A stretch of 64,000 nt of DNA from Tubiluchus corallicola (GCA_030141605.1 JAQGDQ010000037.1:940001-1004000), one strand, 5' to 3'; counted from the stretch's first letter, positions 38,831 through 51,005 are shown. Numbers and translations: made by a program. The notes: generated by a model not told the origin, from the sequence alone.

Positions 38831-39934
38831 TAAATCCGTCAAATGTTTTTCGTGCATTTTTGGAAATGGCAAAAGCAAAATTTGCCCTTAACCGGACTAC
38901 TAGGTTTATAATTTACTATGTTTGGTAAATATTCACAGAGGCACATTGTATCAATTTAATTTTTGTATTTTCAACTCTGTTTGTTTGAAGATTTGAATTA
39001 TTTAGTGGCAATTAGTGCAGATTGTATTAAATTATATTAGTTTATGATAGATTTTTATGATCTGAAAGCTCGACACAAATGGTTTCAGTTCAATTTACAT
39101 CCAATATGTTTCTATTTTTCATGTCAGTAAATGAATAAAAGAGAAAACAAAGCCGAAAACGTAGAAATCATATACTGGAAAGGCGAGATTACAGTAACAG
39201 CTACTACAGTCAAGAAGCGTTTTCTGTATTTACTCTTCCTTCTTTTTCTTTTCCTTTTCTTCTTCGTTCAGTTGGTAAATATTTTCATTTTACCACCTTT
39301 CATGAAAGGAGAAAAAGAAAACAAATAAAAACTTGAATCAATAACCAACAAATGTGCTAGCACTATAATAAACAAAGAAATAAGGCAAACATGCGCGAAA
39401 GCATTAATATCCTAAATAATCTTTTATTAACAATTGCAGTTTACATTGACTCGTGGGAAGTTTAAGGAGCTTGTGAACCTAACTACATAAAGCCATAGCA
39501 AGGATATCCCCAATAGTGCGAAAATCCGTTTCATATAAACAGGAAATGGGCAGAAGTCAGAATTATGATTACTGCATGGCAACCTATCTCACAGGCGTCA
39601 GTGAAAGCACATATACAAGCATAATAAGCTGACTTATCTATTCTAACACTAAACAAAAAAGGTTTGCTTCTTCTAGAATCACAGGATTAACTGATTTGTT
39701 TGTTATAAGGATATTATAGGACCTCGCAAAAGTTTGGCTCGATCTAAAGGATGCTATAGGGCCTCCGGATTGATCTGTCTGTTCAAGGAGCTACAGGAAA
39801 TAATCTATATCGTCTTCTAGGATCACAGGAGGATTTGTTGTCTCTTCGATCACATGGATGACTTGGCAAGCTCAGAAAAACAGGAAGCAGCATAGGATGA
39901 ATTTGCCTGTACCAGAAGCACAGAGCTGGCGTTA

Positions 39935-40052
39935 CTATTGTCGTCGTCGTCGTCGCAACCGTTACCACCACCACCATTATCATCAACGTCATTGTCACCG
40001 TTACTGTGTCACCGCCATTGCCTCCGTCACCTTCATCACCATCACCATAATT
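39935..40052. repeat. Interrupted triplet-rich stretch (GTC/ACC/ATC)
   Basis: GTCGTCGTCGTCGTCGC is followed by ACCACCACCATT and CACCATCACCAT-type triplets. It is low complexity and explains the overlapping frames of about 115 residues on both strands. Confidence 0.75.
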
Positions 40053-40577
40053 GCCAATAAAGGAAGAATTTACTGTTCTAGGGTGACAGGGTTGATTAGT
40101 CACGGTTATAGAAAAGGGGCTGTTTGCCACAGAGCTACAGGAGAGGTTTGTTATTCTAATTATGATCCTGTCATTGTAGACTCAGGAGACGTGTTTTTAT
40201 GAAGCCGCGGTTTTGCTATTATCTAGAGTTCTTGCACTAACAAGTTTAATTTCTGACATCTATGTTAGGCTGACACGAAGCTCAAATAATGAGAGACAGT
40301 CAATTTCCTCCTCCTTTATGCACTTGACGTTTCATTGTTATTCCTGTAGACCTTCCTCTACGCAGCCTGATAAGCTTTCATTAGCAAATGCTTTACATTC
40401 TGACAGGACAATATCCCTAAAAATCCAATCAACAGGGAAAACACACGTTTATCTGTAAGTTACTCTATAAGGACGTATGGGATTGATGGCAGTAATAAAC
40501 TGAAATTAACTTGCTGATAGGGGATAATGCTGTGCTCTTGTTTTCGTATTCGTGACCATTGATCGTCTATTGTGTGT

Positions 40578-40603
40578 TATATATATATATATATATATAT
40601 ATA
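40578..40603. repeat. Short (AT)n microsatellite
   Basis: Thirteen AT units. Confidence 0.95.
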
Positions 40604-40841
40604 ACCATGTTGCAGGCAAATGTTGAGAAAATAGAGGAGAGATATAACAATTTAAACAGAAAATTAAGATGAAAAGTAGCCAGAATCTTTTCATGCGTTC
40701 CTCACGATGATCATGACAGCGGAACAGGTGCTTAGGTGGTAAAAACGCGCCTGTCCGTCTGCCTATTAAACAAACGAGGCCATTCTATACCAGCTACTTA
40801 TAGTTGCTATGCAATGACTTCGTAATGGATCGAACCATTAC

Positions 40842-40901
40842 TGTGTGTGTGTGTGTGTGTGTGTGCGTGCGTGCGTGCGTGTGTGTGTGCGCGCGCGTGT
40901 G
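40842..40901. repeat. (GT)n/(GC)n alternating tract
   Basis: Sixty bases of alternating pyrimidine-purine: TG units, then TGCG units, then a CGCGCGCG core. Such a sequence is prone to left-handed (Z) DNA. Confidence 0.95.
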
Positions 40902-41481
40902 AGGGGGGTTAAAAAATTTCGGTTGCACAACAGCTAAAAAGTTTTTCTCATGAAAGAGTATAACGTTTACGCTTACGAAATTAAAATGAAAAGAAGTGAC
41001 TGAAAATCAAGTTCCTGTTGCACAAAGCCTAAAAAGTATTTACCATGAAATTAAGAGCAGAACTCCTGGTAAAAGATTTTGCTGCAAAAGGCTCGGACAG
41101 CTGGCTCTATCCCGACCGGATTCAGGCTTCAGCAAACACGGTCAATTTAGGTCGTAACTTATGACCCGTTCCACGATGACACGAGTTTGCAGGTACTGCT
41201 ACTATCGAATGCTGGACATACGGCTGGTTGAGTTGGTTACGGCGTCCTCACTCTCTCTGTCATCAGTGCCTAGTGAACCAGTTCTAGGTAAGACTATGTC
41301 TACGCAACGACATAGCTACTATATCCAAACGAAATGTGGTACCTTCACTGGCGGGATTCTATTCTTAAGTTACAAGTAAACTGTATTTCTGCACAACTTA
41401 TAGAGCCACAGAAGAGCGGGTGCTATAACCATTGACCCCCCTCAGAAAAATAAGATCAGTAATGTTCATGTGTTAATACAT

Positions 41482-41829
41482 TTAAATCTGTATAAAATCC
41501 TCTTCTTTCAAATACTGCAGTAGACATGAATAGTCTATTTTTACCAAGTATCGACCAGCTCGAGTATTCAGTATTGATAGGGCTTTAAAACTACAACTAT
41601 CTGCATCATTCACAGTGTTAAAAAGTTTAACAGAACGATTCGCAATCAATTTTTCAAACGGTACTGTTTCAGCTATATACAGAGTCATACTGGAATGGTT
41701 TTCTCTAGGTAAAGATAGAGGACGTCTTAAAACTTGCGCCTGGTGTAAACGGTGTTTATGCCGCCCTGCATTGTAGAATGACGTAACTAGACTGCATAGG
41801 CATGACTGAGTTGTAACAGTTGATTGCAT
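41482..41829 (-). other. Unassigned 115-residue frame, possibly LINE-derived
   Basis: A minus-strand frame of mixed composition containing LPRENHSSMTLYIAETVPFE then KLIANRSVKLFNTVNDADSC. The pattern of a hydrophobic R-x-V-K-L-F-N run before an N/D-rich segment is reminiscent of the C-terminal region of some LINE reverse transcriptases, but I cannot assign it firmly. No splice-linked neighbour was found. Confidence 0.3.
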
Positions 41830-42104
41830 CCAATTTAAATGTCGGGAGCGTATAAATTAAGAAATCCATTGTACAGCAAGCGCTCAAGTTCAAATACAGT
41901 AATTAACTGAGCATAATTACGTAGCTATGCCAAGTTGATTAATTAACTGACTGTCATTAATTAATGTCAGTTTTTATCAACGTTGGCTAACGTTAAGCGT
42001 TTTATTATTCAATAAACATGAGTTATCATTTTATAAGAAAAGGCTATTTTTGAGGTCACAGCGAAAGAATTAGTTCTTAAACTGAACAACAGCATTGAAG
42101 TGCT

Positions 42105-42185
42105 GTTAGGCGGCAAGACGCACGTCGTTTGCAGAATTTGGCTAGCAACACAATAGGACTCGAGTTCGAATCCTATAACCGTTTT
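42105..42185 (+). repeat. tRNA-like B-box sequence (possible SINE)
   Basis: GAGTTCGAATCC at about 42159-42170 matches the RNA polymerase III internal B box. The preceding sequence cannot be folded as a tRNA acceptor or D-arm, so this is not a tRNA gene. It could be the head of a tRNA-derived SINE followed by a T-rich stretch. Confidence 0.3.
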
Positions 42186-44189
42186 CATTTCTTTCTTTAG
42201 ATTTGACTTTTGCGATGCTTGTATTACTAGTATCTGTGATCAGTTATGCTAATATCTAAACAGTCGCAATTTGGTTTGTCTTTTTTACACTCTAGATTCA
42301 TACATTCAAGAATACAAAAATTGCACACAGAAATTACAAATATTTACAGTTGTAATGATTCAGTTGCCTAGACATTACCGAACGCGAGAAAAAGTTCTCT
42401 CAATTTCTTCTAATAGAAAAAGTAAGAAAGTCATCACATTCACTGGCGAACACTATTGCTAACACTAAATACACAGGATTGGTGCCGCTCCCACTTAACA
42501 AGCCTTGTTTTGTGTAATAAAAAGCTAAATGACGAGCAACAAGTATGGGCACGTCTGTGGTTAAAAGTTTAGAAAACCATTTGAAGTAATTGACACGATA
42601 AAATGCCTTTGACTCATCAATGAAGATAATGTACACAATGCTTTGCCTGGAAGTGTAATAATTTGTTAATCTATTACCTTTGCAGCAATTTAAGTATTTC
42701 AGATTTCTAAGGATGTAAATTAGATTTTAGATTCTCAAAAACATCCTCACTACAAAGATATAAAATCCGCCAAATACTTTTCTGCTTTATTTGGTACATA
42801 TTGTACTTTCATCATAAAACTTAGATAAACTCATACCACAATGCGCGATATGATCATTGATTCTTACAGAATTAATTTAGCTCACCCTTGGATGACAGAC
42901 TGAATGACAATAGAGCAAGAGAACCATCTGATGGACAAAATGCTTTTTTGCTACATGGCAATCCTGTGCGCCTGTCGGATTATAAATTATATTAATCTCT
43001 ACTAATGTAGCGCACGCGGACAATTTAAACACAAACGCATTGATTGTGGCGGGAAAACTGTTTGAATTTGTCGATTATCCTGGCCCAAACAGCTTTGGGC
43101 GGCACCTATAACACTGCTAAAATTCTAGGTGCCATTGCTTCAGCACATTTGCTAATGTTGGTCAGAGGCCGATGCAGGCCGTATCCAGTATACGTGCAAT
43201 TAGCCGTTAATAGAGCACATTCTTGTGTCTATAGTATTTTCTTACACACTCACGGAAATGGCAATCCATCAAATGCCGATAACATTGCCGCAGCATTTAT
43301 GCATGAAATTGCGTGGTCCGTATAATCAATTAGTGGTGCTAGATGGTAAGACTCAGATAGAGAGCTTCATCAAGACATTGCACAGTAATAGTGTTTAATG
43401 CTGAACTAAATCGCCCCGCCAATAACTTTATTTAATTATTATTGTGCCACAAAATACGGCAAATCTGAATGACAAATCAGCATAAGCGGCAAGTCTGACT
43501 TGCAGAAAATGACATGACTGTGACACTTTCAACACTTAAAATACTTTTCAAGTTTCTGCAAAAATGCATGGTAACATATTTATTATGGGTTTGTCCTAAT
43601 GATGTTGTGTTCCGACTAGGCAAATGCGCGCTTCAAGAATTAAATAGCATTCACGTTAACTAAAATTCATACTCACTGTTATTATAAAGACATTTATTAT
43701 CTTTATGAATGGACACTATACATTACAGGACCATATATACATCTTAAATTACTTCGCCTATGATTCTTACTTCTAAATTGCCAAGCCTAACAACATGAGA
43801 TTTTTTTCATTGATTGGCGTAATATAAAACAGTTTTATTAACCACAAACACTCACCAATAAACAATTTTGATAAGAGAAAGGCCGTTACCCCAGACATCT
43901 TCGATGAAATTCTCGTTGGATCGATTTGGCTCTTGCAAGTTTCCGTAGTTCTACGAGAGTTTTCATGGCGAGAGTCATTACTCATTAGTTGGGTATCCTG
44001 GCGTCGCATATCTGTGGTGTACTAATGCACAGACTGTCAATTTGCAGCTAAAGCGTCATATCTTTTCTTTCGGTTGTTATGCTCTCGTTTTTGCGTATAA
44101 GTAGCCGACGGCCTTTGAGAACTTTTTGTTGATCAGTTTCAACGTCTAACAGGAAAAGTCGGATCTGGTGTATGAAAGAAGTCAAAATA

Positions 44190-44400
44190 GCTTCCTATTA
44201 CCCAACACTTATGTATATATTATAAAGAAGCAGCTACTGAAGACGAGCAGCACTTCTTAATGAATTGTGAAAAATACAAAATGAATAGAGAAAAAGTTTT
44301 AAATGATATTTCAAGCATATGTCCTGACTTTACAACTATGAGCAATGAAGATATTTACCGAATTTGTTTTTGGTAGGAAGTTCTACAAATAGGAATAACC
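44190..44400 (+). pseudogene. LINE ORF2 C-terminal fragment
   Basis: The frame reads EAATEDEQHFLMNCEKYKMN then REKVLNDISSICPDF before a stop. E-D-E-x-H-F-L-x-x-C-x-x-Y-x-x-x-R is the zinc-knuckle-like C-terminal block seen after the reverse transcriptase in many LINE proteins. The 5' part is missing. Confidence 0.65.
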
Positions 44401-44754
44401 TATAATACTGATTTTGTTATAAATTTTAGAGTGTTGTATGTACATGTATAATTGGGTTTATGGCAGACATCAGGGTTTATTTTTTATGTTTCGTAATGTG
44501 TTATGTACAGTCTCGTACTTATATTTGTTATTCTTTGGTATTTTGTGTATTATAAATTATTTTATTAAACACAGAGAAATGTTAACGAAAAGCCGTTGCA
44601 GTAGCAGATGGCTCTTATACAGTTTTGTTATTACACAGTAATAACAGCGTAATGTAATTTTGATTATAGGTTCAAATAGGAAATCCATTTAGATTTCAAA
44701 GGAATTCTGTTGCTGAAATAGCACCTATTGACATTTTTTCAAAAGTAAATGCGC

Positions 44755-44935
44755 AGCGAAAGAAAGAATGAAAGAACGAAAGAATAACGAATGAATGAAT
44801 GAATAATATATAAAACCAATGATTATGCAAAATAATGAATAAATGACTCTTTCATTTGAACAAACGAGCGAAAAAACGAAGGAACGAACGAACGCATGAA
44901 CGAACTAACGAATGAACGAACGAACGAATGAAATA
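44755..44935. repeat. Variant tetranucleotide array (GAAC/GAAT/GAAA)n
   Basis: Two blocks of GAA-N units (44757-44805 and 44864-44935) with drift between GAAA, GAAT and GAAC, separated by about 60 unique bases. Confidence 0.85.
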
Positions 44936-45040
44936 ATAGCAAAGTAAAAGAATTAAATGTATAATGACACTATAATTTTATGATAGATTTGTAAATTGTA
45001 GTTTTAGATTAGAGCTTATTATCATTAGTTTTCATTCCAG

Positions 45041-45137
45041 ATGGAAGAAATCATTGAAAAAATGCAAGAAGACGTGACAGGTGTTCCGGTACGAACTGTC
45101 AAATCATTTATGACAAAAATACCAAGCGTTTTCACAG
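45041..45137 (+). CDS. RGS exon 2: start of DEP domain (residues 36-67)
   Basis: The exon follows acceptor TTCCAG and ends at donor GTAAGC, leaving phase 1. It encodes [14 protein letters not shown] followed by [18 protein letters not shown]. The pattern (G-hydrophobic-P-hydrophobic-RTVKSF-K-IPSVF) is the beginning of an R7 DEP domain, the fold that binds the membrane anchor R7BP and contacts G-beta-5. It is separated from exon 1 by a 34.3 kb intron. The exon begins with an ATG, so a transcript started inside the large intron could also make an N-terminally shortened protein; nothing here proves that it does. Confidence 0.95.
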
Positions 45138-45749
45138 GTAAGCAGTTTTTTAACGACCATCTCAAATATTTGTAATCAGAGAAGTTAAACGTTAATAAAA
45201 ACCGTTTTATGCTTCCCCCGTATAAGTATTAAAATAATTGGGATGACGTGTACTATGAAATGTTAATAATTCAGTACATAAAAGAAGACTGCCTGTACAT
45301 TTACTGCTGCTACTGTTGGGAATTTGTGAAAATAATCTTGCATGCAAGCAGACGTTGCAGGTTTATGGCAAACGTTATACAGCCATACAATAAAGTGGTT
45401 TATTTATTTACGTGCATGCTTGGTGTATTTTGTTGATTAATGCACCTTGCATGTACGAGAATAACACTACGTAAACAATAGCAGTAGTCAAACGGGCTTC
45501 ACGCATGTACAGTGGTTTAACAACTAGGTAGCATGAAAACCTAGTCTGCACATCCGTGCAAATGCAATTAGGGCTTTATAGCGCCAGGGGCGGTGGTATG
45601 TGCAGTTGGAGTAACTCAGTTTTCGACGTATATGCATGTATTAGTCTAAGTATCTATCTAACCGAAATAGAAACAGATGATAATAATTTTATTGAAATTA
45701 TTATCATTGGCGTTAACCGAGGCCATCAGGCCGAAATCATGATTTTAAG

Positions 45750-45985
<236 letters not shown>

Positions 45986-46250
45986 AAGGTTTATTTTCAT
46001 ACAATTGCATGAAACTGAATACATTGCATTTACAATAAAAAGACATTCAAAAACAGTAGCTGTAAGCAATAAAATGATGAAAAAATACAAAAAAATACGC
46101 TAAGATCACGAACAGTGCGATACTAATACAACCGAACTGTTAAAGAATACGCATTATAACAATAAGCAATTATTAAAAAAATCAAATGAAAAATTAAAAT
46201 AATCTACCTATTTGCCAAGATCATGTATTGCCATTTAAAAGTCTTTTCAT
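45986..46250 (-). mobile_element. Presumed LINE 3' region feeding the tetranucleotide tract
   Basis: On the minus strand this AT-rich segment ends in CATGCAATTGTATGAAAATA and AACCTTTTATTTATTTATCT and then passes straight into the tetranucleotide tract. A LINE tail of short tandem units is the usual seed for such tracts. No coding remnant was found. Confidence 0.35.
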
Positions 46251-46459
46251 ATAGGATACAGGTGAATAAAACTTGTTGAGATTCTATAGATTCTATATGT
46301 TTCTATGCTTTGTGATTTTTTAAATTTTATAAATCTATAGTGTAAGATATTGTGTCGACTTTAGTTCATGTCTTTGTTTGGCTTGATGATTTTATTAATC
46401 GGATGGAACTATACCATTTCCATAGGTTGCCGAAATATCGGCATCTGCAAAAAGAAATT

Positions 46460-46640
46460 TTAGTTTAATTTAGTTTAGTTTAATACTTAATCTTTATTAT
46501 CAAAAAATATTAAAATATTTACAAGAAAGTATAAGATATTAAACCATGATAAAACGTATATACACCACAAATATAAATTTTGCAGATAAAAGTGGCTAGT
46601 TGAAAGATTACGGATAAAGGCACAAAAAGCCAAGGCTATT
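46460..46640 (-). mobile_element. Possible LINE 3' end (minus orientation)
   Basis: On the minus strand the segment ends in AAAGATTAAGTATTAAACTA and further AAACTA/AAATTA units, an AT-rich 3' end plus variable tail. The evidence is shape only. Confidence 0.3.
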
Positions 46641-47811
46641 TACATTATACCTGTTAAAAGATAAATAGTTATAAAGATTTACATCTTTGAAACGTTTTTT
46701 TAAAAAGTTTGCTACTTTGAGCACATACCAAAGGACCACCGCTGACAGACTCAATATTATTACAATGAGAAATTTCAATACAATAAAAAGTACAATATTT
46801 TTTATTACAGTGAAAAACCAAGCTACAGTAATCACTTTTTTCTAAGCATATAAGCAGTTGCGAGCCATCAGCCATCAGCATAAGCATATATAGACTTAAT
46901 ATAATAATAATAACAGTTAAAAAGCGCGTTAAAGATATAAGGACATTTTGCACTCCCCAGCATAATTATGTGCAATTATACGAGATTAGCTTCTTACCCT
47001 AACGATTGCTTTTCATGATTGCAATGCTGCCTGAGTGTTGTAAAGAAAAATAATGGTGTAAATTACAGATTAGAATCTCTTAGTTGCCCTCGGTGATGCA
47101 TTTACAAGCGAATAACGGCTTAACTCTGTAAACCGGTTAAATTTGCCCGGGCTATTACAATTTAACGGTTAGTAATCTCTACTGGCCGGGAGTTGAAAGT
47201 GAAAAATGGTGAAGTAATAACTATAATTTTCCTCTGGACTAGCACTCATTCATCATAAATTTGTCAGGCTCACACGAGGATTTGCAAATTTGAGCCGTGG
47301 TATTTGCAGAGAGTAATACACATACACTCGCCATGAATTGGCTTATTTGAACAGCTTCAGTCAGCAACAGTTACTGGATAATATAGGCACTTTAACTCTC
47401 AACCCCCTTAGAACAATAAATAGTACATTTTAGATGTACTACGATTCATTTATGGATTATCGCAGACAGGAACGATTTATAATTTCACCGATTTCTTACT
47501 TGCTCAATTGCGAAATTATTAATGATACGTACGTTAATGTCTCATACAAAGCATCAATTTTGTAATAAATTTGACAAGCTGCTAGAGCAATACTATAATG
47601 GTCCCTCATGAAATTTAGTGATTATTTTCAAATGCCCGCATTACTCATGCAACAATTAGTTGTATATTGAAGTTGAGTACCGAAGTTTTCTTGTAAACAG
47701 AGTAAACTACTATGGCAGTATATGATTTTGTCCAAACAAATGGTTAAACGATTATTAAAGAAGTTTAGATGGATGTGATATGATTTCAAGTCTGTCGCAA
47801 ATACGCTGTAC

Positions 47812-48365
47812 ATGAGGCTGTAGGTCAAAGGGCCACCGGACAAATAACCATCCGGGATAAGAGAACACCAGACAAAAGACCAGCTTTACCACTCTAAAAG
47901 TGGTCGAAGGACCACTAGTTAGGCGGTTGGACAAAGAACCATCGGACAAAGGATCGACAGTGGGTGCGCTGACAGTAGCTAAAAGTTGATGGTGCTTGCC
48001 TAATTATCGTGGCGGCGTCGTCTAATTGACATGACATGCTGCTGCTCGCATTTCGGAATTCTAAAAAGAAGACAATAACGAGTTATTTGTTGTCATTGGG
48101 AAATGTTTTAATGTCTGGCTGTTTGTTTCAAGGAAGAATGTTACTCCCTCTCTGTCTGATCTTAATTAGTGTATATCAGTGACAGGTTTTGAAATAATGA
48201 GCCGATCACTGCACTCAAAATTTCATGCAGGTGTGCCATACAGTTGCTCTGCAATATCTGCCGTATCTACCGCTTGAGATTTACCTGGTCTGCTAATTTT
48301 TTTGGAGGTCCTTTGTTCGGTGGTCATTTGACTGGTAGGCCTTTGTCCTTTGACCGTCCCCCTAC
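47812..48365. mobile_element. Element with inverted GGTCCTTTGTC arrays at both ends
   Basis: The left part (47812-47975) on the minus strand reads GATCCTTTGTCCGATGGTTC, GTGGTCCTTCGACCAC and TTATTTGTCCGGTGGCCCTT. The right part (48300-48365) on the + strand reads GGAGGTCCTTTGTTCGGTGG and GGTAGGCCTTTGTCC. The arrays face each other across about 320 bases without recognised content. This arrangement suggests a non-autonomous transposon with repeated subterminal motifs; the 10051-10195 array is a related solo piece. Confidence 0.55.
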
Positions 48366-48980
48366 AGGAGTCTCTAATTGGTTATTTCTGTAGGTGATAA
48401 CCTTTCCCCCTTTAATAATACTGAAACGAATTCTTAGCCTCAGTAGGTCGAGTTAATCGATCACAAAATTTTACGATATTGTGGACCATGTTTTCAAAAT
48501 CACAAAGGCTATTTTATGCACTTGTAAATTAGGTTTATGGCTAAAGCCTTGCTCTTAAAGAGTTATTTCATAAATTGTTACTATGTATATTCTTTTATGG
48601 CAACTTCCGTAGTGCGACATCACGTGTAGTTTTTATGGCATATGTAGCAGCCTGAAAATTTTTTCAGCATAGAAACCTACACGTTTTTCGCCCAAAAATA
48701 TACAAGTTTGCGCAGGTACAGAACACAGTACGTCAGTAATGCTTTGTAGCGTTTTGCAGAACAAGAAAGTTTGCGTAAATTACATGAAGGTGTTCTTGTG
48801 TATAATTGTTTTTTGTTGTAAAAATTTAATATATCTATACTGCTAGAAAAATTTCGTATAGTTTGTATAGCATATTTTGTGGAAACCGATGTTGCATTTT
48901 TAGGGACAAGGCCACTGCTTCCAGAATGTGTAATGCGCAAACTTGAGAACGGGGCTATTTGAGGCAATTTAAACTTAATA

Positions 48981-49062
48981 TCATCATCATTATCATCATC
49001 GTCGTCGTCGTCGTCAACAACAGCAACAACAACAACAACGATTATTATTATTATTATTGTTG

Positions 49063-49150
<88 letters not shown>

Positions 49151-49165
49151 TGTTATTATTATTAT
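48981..49165. repeat. Compound triplet tract (ATC/GTC/CAA/TTA)n
   Basis: ATC units, six or so GTC units, CAA units, then about 40 TTA units (49040-49165) with GTT interruptions. It explains the poly-Y frame. Confidence 0.97.
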
Positions 49166-49204
49166 AAAAACAATTTCATAAGTGCCGAATGTATAACATC
49201 ATTT

Positions 49205-49400
49205 ACAGGCATTTTAGATTAGATTTATTAACATAAAAATCAATGCAAAGATATTCTACAACTACCTATACAAAATTATGATAAAAATACGTTGTTAACA
49301 ATTTACAGTAAAGCCAATAATAGTTATTTAAAAAAAGTCCATGTCTAAAGATTTTTTAAATTTTAATAAGAAAGCGGAGTAACCAAGACTAAAATCTTAA
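49205..49400 (-). mobile_element. Possible LINE 3' end (minus orientation)
   Basis: On the minus strand the segment ends in TTTATGTTAATAAATCTAATCTAAAA, a polyadenylation-like word followed by a short tail, like other presumed ends in the window. Confidence 0.35.
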
Positions 49401-49824
49401 AATTTCTTCGTGAGAGCAAAACTCAATGCGTTAGATGGCTTGCGTAAGACTTCAAATTATGCTAGACGATCTTTGAAGCCACAACGCGTACCCTGGGATT
49501 CTGCAAAAATGATAGGAATGCTACGACGTGGGAGTCAGAAACTCGATTTACATAATAAAGATTACGCGAAGATGTTGTGCTTCCACATGTCAACTAGTTT
49601 CAGTAAGTCCTGCCATGGACAAATCGTGGTTACTTGGGATTCGAGTTTCAAAATTCTCATTTGTTCTCAATGAATGACTTTATCAGTCGTTCATGGTGAG
49701 TAATTCGCTGTAGTATACTCAGTACACTCATTTATCTTTTGAATGATGGCCAGTATGACGAAAGTAATAGTTTGTACGTAAAACAGCGTATGTGAATCAA
49801 GCTGATTCTATGAATTGTCTAATT

Positions 49825-49995
49825 TTAAGACCCGCATGCTGTATGCAGGTTCAAGTATTAGTATCAATACCGACCTATATCCATAAATTTTCGGCCTCTC
49901 CTTTATCCTCCAACTCATTACCCACAATGAGTAATAATTGTTAAAAATAAACTGCAATGGTTTATAAACGTTCTGGCAATAACAGTTGTAATTTA
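49825..49995 (+). mobile_element. SINE-like unit, copy 1
   Basis: GCAGGTTCAAGTATT resembles a polymerase III B box. The following body (CGGCCTCTCCTTTATCCTCC, AACTCATTACCCA, AATTGTTAAAAATAA, GGTTTATAAACG) is repeated in copy 2 about 300 bases downstream. The head is degenerate. Confidence 0.55.
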
Positions 49996-50094
49996 ATTAA
50001 TTAACGATATCGTTAGTTGCCAGCTAATCTGCGAAAAGTGTTGATACCATAAGCATCCTCTTACTGTTATGAGCATAGGGACTGCTCTATCATA

Positions 50095-50262
50095 TTGAAC
50101 TAGTATATCAGCTGGCAGAGCATGGGAGTACTAATCCCAGGTATCGGGTTCAAAGCTTAAAACCCACAATTTTTCAGCGTCTCCTTTCTTTCTCCAACTC
50201 ACTACCCATAATTGTTAAGAATAACCCGCAACGGTTTATGGCAATCACAGTCATAATCTAAA
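50095..50262 (+). mobile_element. tRNA-derived SINE-like unit, copy 2
   Basis: The head (about 50101-50170) is tRNA-like: a D-arm/A-box region TATCAGCTGGCAGAGCATGG, an anticodon-like stem TGGGA..TCCCA around GTACTAA, and a B-box region TCGGGTTCAAAGC. The acceptor stem is not intact, so it is not a tRNA gene. The body GCGTCTCCTTTCTTTCTCCA, ACTCACTACCCATAATTGTT and GGTTTATGGCAATCACAGT matches copy 1. Confidence 0.65.
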
Positions 50263-50312
50263 TGATTCAAATAACAACCCTTTGTGCGTAATTGACGTGA
50301 ATTTTTTTTCAG

Positions 50313-50363
50313 GAACAGATTTAGTAAACTGGATGATGAAAAATCTAGATATAGACGATCAAG
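50313..50363 (+). CDS. RGS exon 3: DEP domain (residues 68-84)
   Basis: A 51-base exon between a poly-T acceptor (TTTTTTTTCAG) and donor GTCAGT, phase 1 on both sides. It encodes GTDLVNWMMKNLDIDDQ, with the split glycine supplied by the preceding exon. The G-x-D-hydrophobic-V-x-W-hydrophobic motif is the best conserved part of DEP domains. It is too short to be found by open-frame length and was found by extending the DEP reading frame. A tandem duplication of repeat DNA starts only 46 bases after its 3' end. Confidence 0.93.
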
Positions 50364-50439
50364 GTCAGTATTATTGTTTAGCTTATATAATATAATGCAA
50401 TTTAAAACTGCGTAGTGCGTTATATATATTCAGAACAAT

Positions 50440-50800
50440 CTTCTTCTTCCCAGCTTTTCCCTATTCGGGGTCGCCGTTGTGAATGAGTCTTCTCCACGCA
50501 TGTTGTTGACCATCTCTTCATTTATGTCTTCAATTCCCACAAGATCTTCACCGACTCTTCTTTTCAGGTGTCCATACCATCGCAATCTTGCGAGGCTTCC
50601 ACTACTTTTACTGTTCCTCTGATATTATTATTTCTAATTTTATCTCTTCTTGTTATTCCCACCACCCATCTCAACATCCTCAGCTCCACCACACTCATTT
50701 TGTTCTCTTCGGTCTTCTTTAGAGAAGCTGCTTCCAGCCCATAGATTAGAGCGGGTCTGACCACTTCTTTGTGGACCTTCCCTTTAAGTCTCACCGACTC
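50440..50800 (-). pseudogene. LINE ORF2 C-terminal fragment, copy 1, with target-site duplication
   Basis: The minus strand encodes MRLKGKVHKEVVRPALIYGL, EAASLKKTEENKMSVVELRM and LRWVVGITRRDKIRNNNIRG. This is the K-x-x-V-R-P-A-x-x-Y-G...M-x-V-x-E-x-R-M-L-R-W block after the reverse-transcriptase domain of LINEs. After one frame change it goes on RWYGHLKRRVGEDLVGIEDI. The element ends in a GAAGAAGAAG tail and is flanked by identical 18-base repeats ATATATATTCAGAACAAT at 50422-50439 and 50801-50818, the target-site duplication. Confidence 0.92.
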
Positions 50801-51005
50801 ATATATATTCAGAACAATATGATTGTTATATTATAGCGTACAAAATGTGAAACAGAATCGCAGGCTATGAAAATATTCATCATTTTTTAGGTTTTTACTT
50901 CTAGGAAAATTCCCATTTTTGTTTTTTTAGTATCGCTGTCAGAAACAGAATTTTTGCTGAATATTTTGATTACTTGCGTAGTGCGTTATATATATTCAGA
51001 ACAAT

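Noticed and set aside
42105-42185. tRNA gene at a perfect B box
   Set aside because: Only the B box fits; D-arm, anticodon stem and acceptor stem cannot be formed.
43044-43325. 93-residue frame as a gene
   Set aside because: Mixed composition but no recognisable motif, no splice-linked continuation and no second copy; insufficient support.
50101-50170. tRNA gene
   Set aside because: A-box and B-box regions and an anticodon-like stem are present, but the acceptor stem does not pair and the sequence runs into a repeated SINE body.
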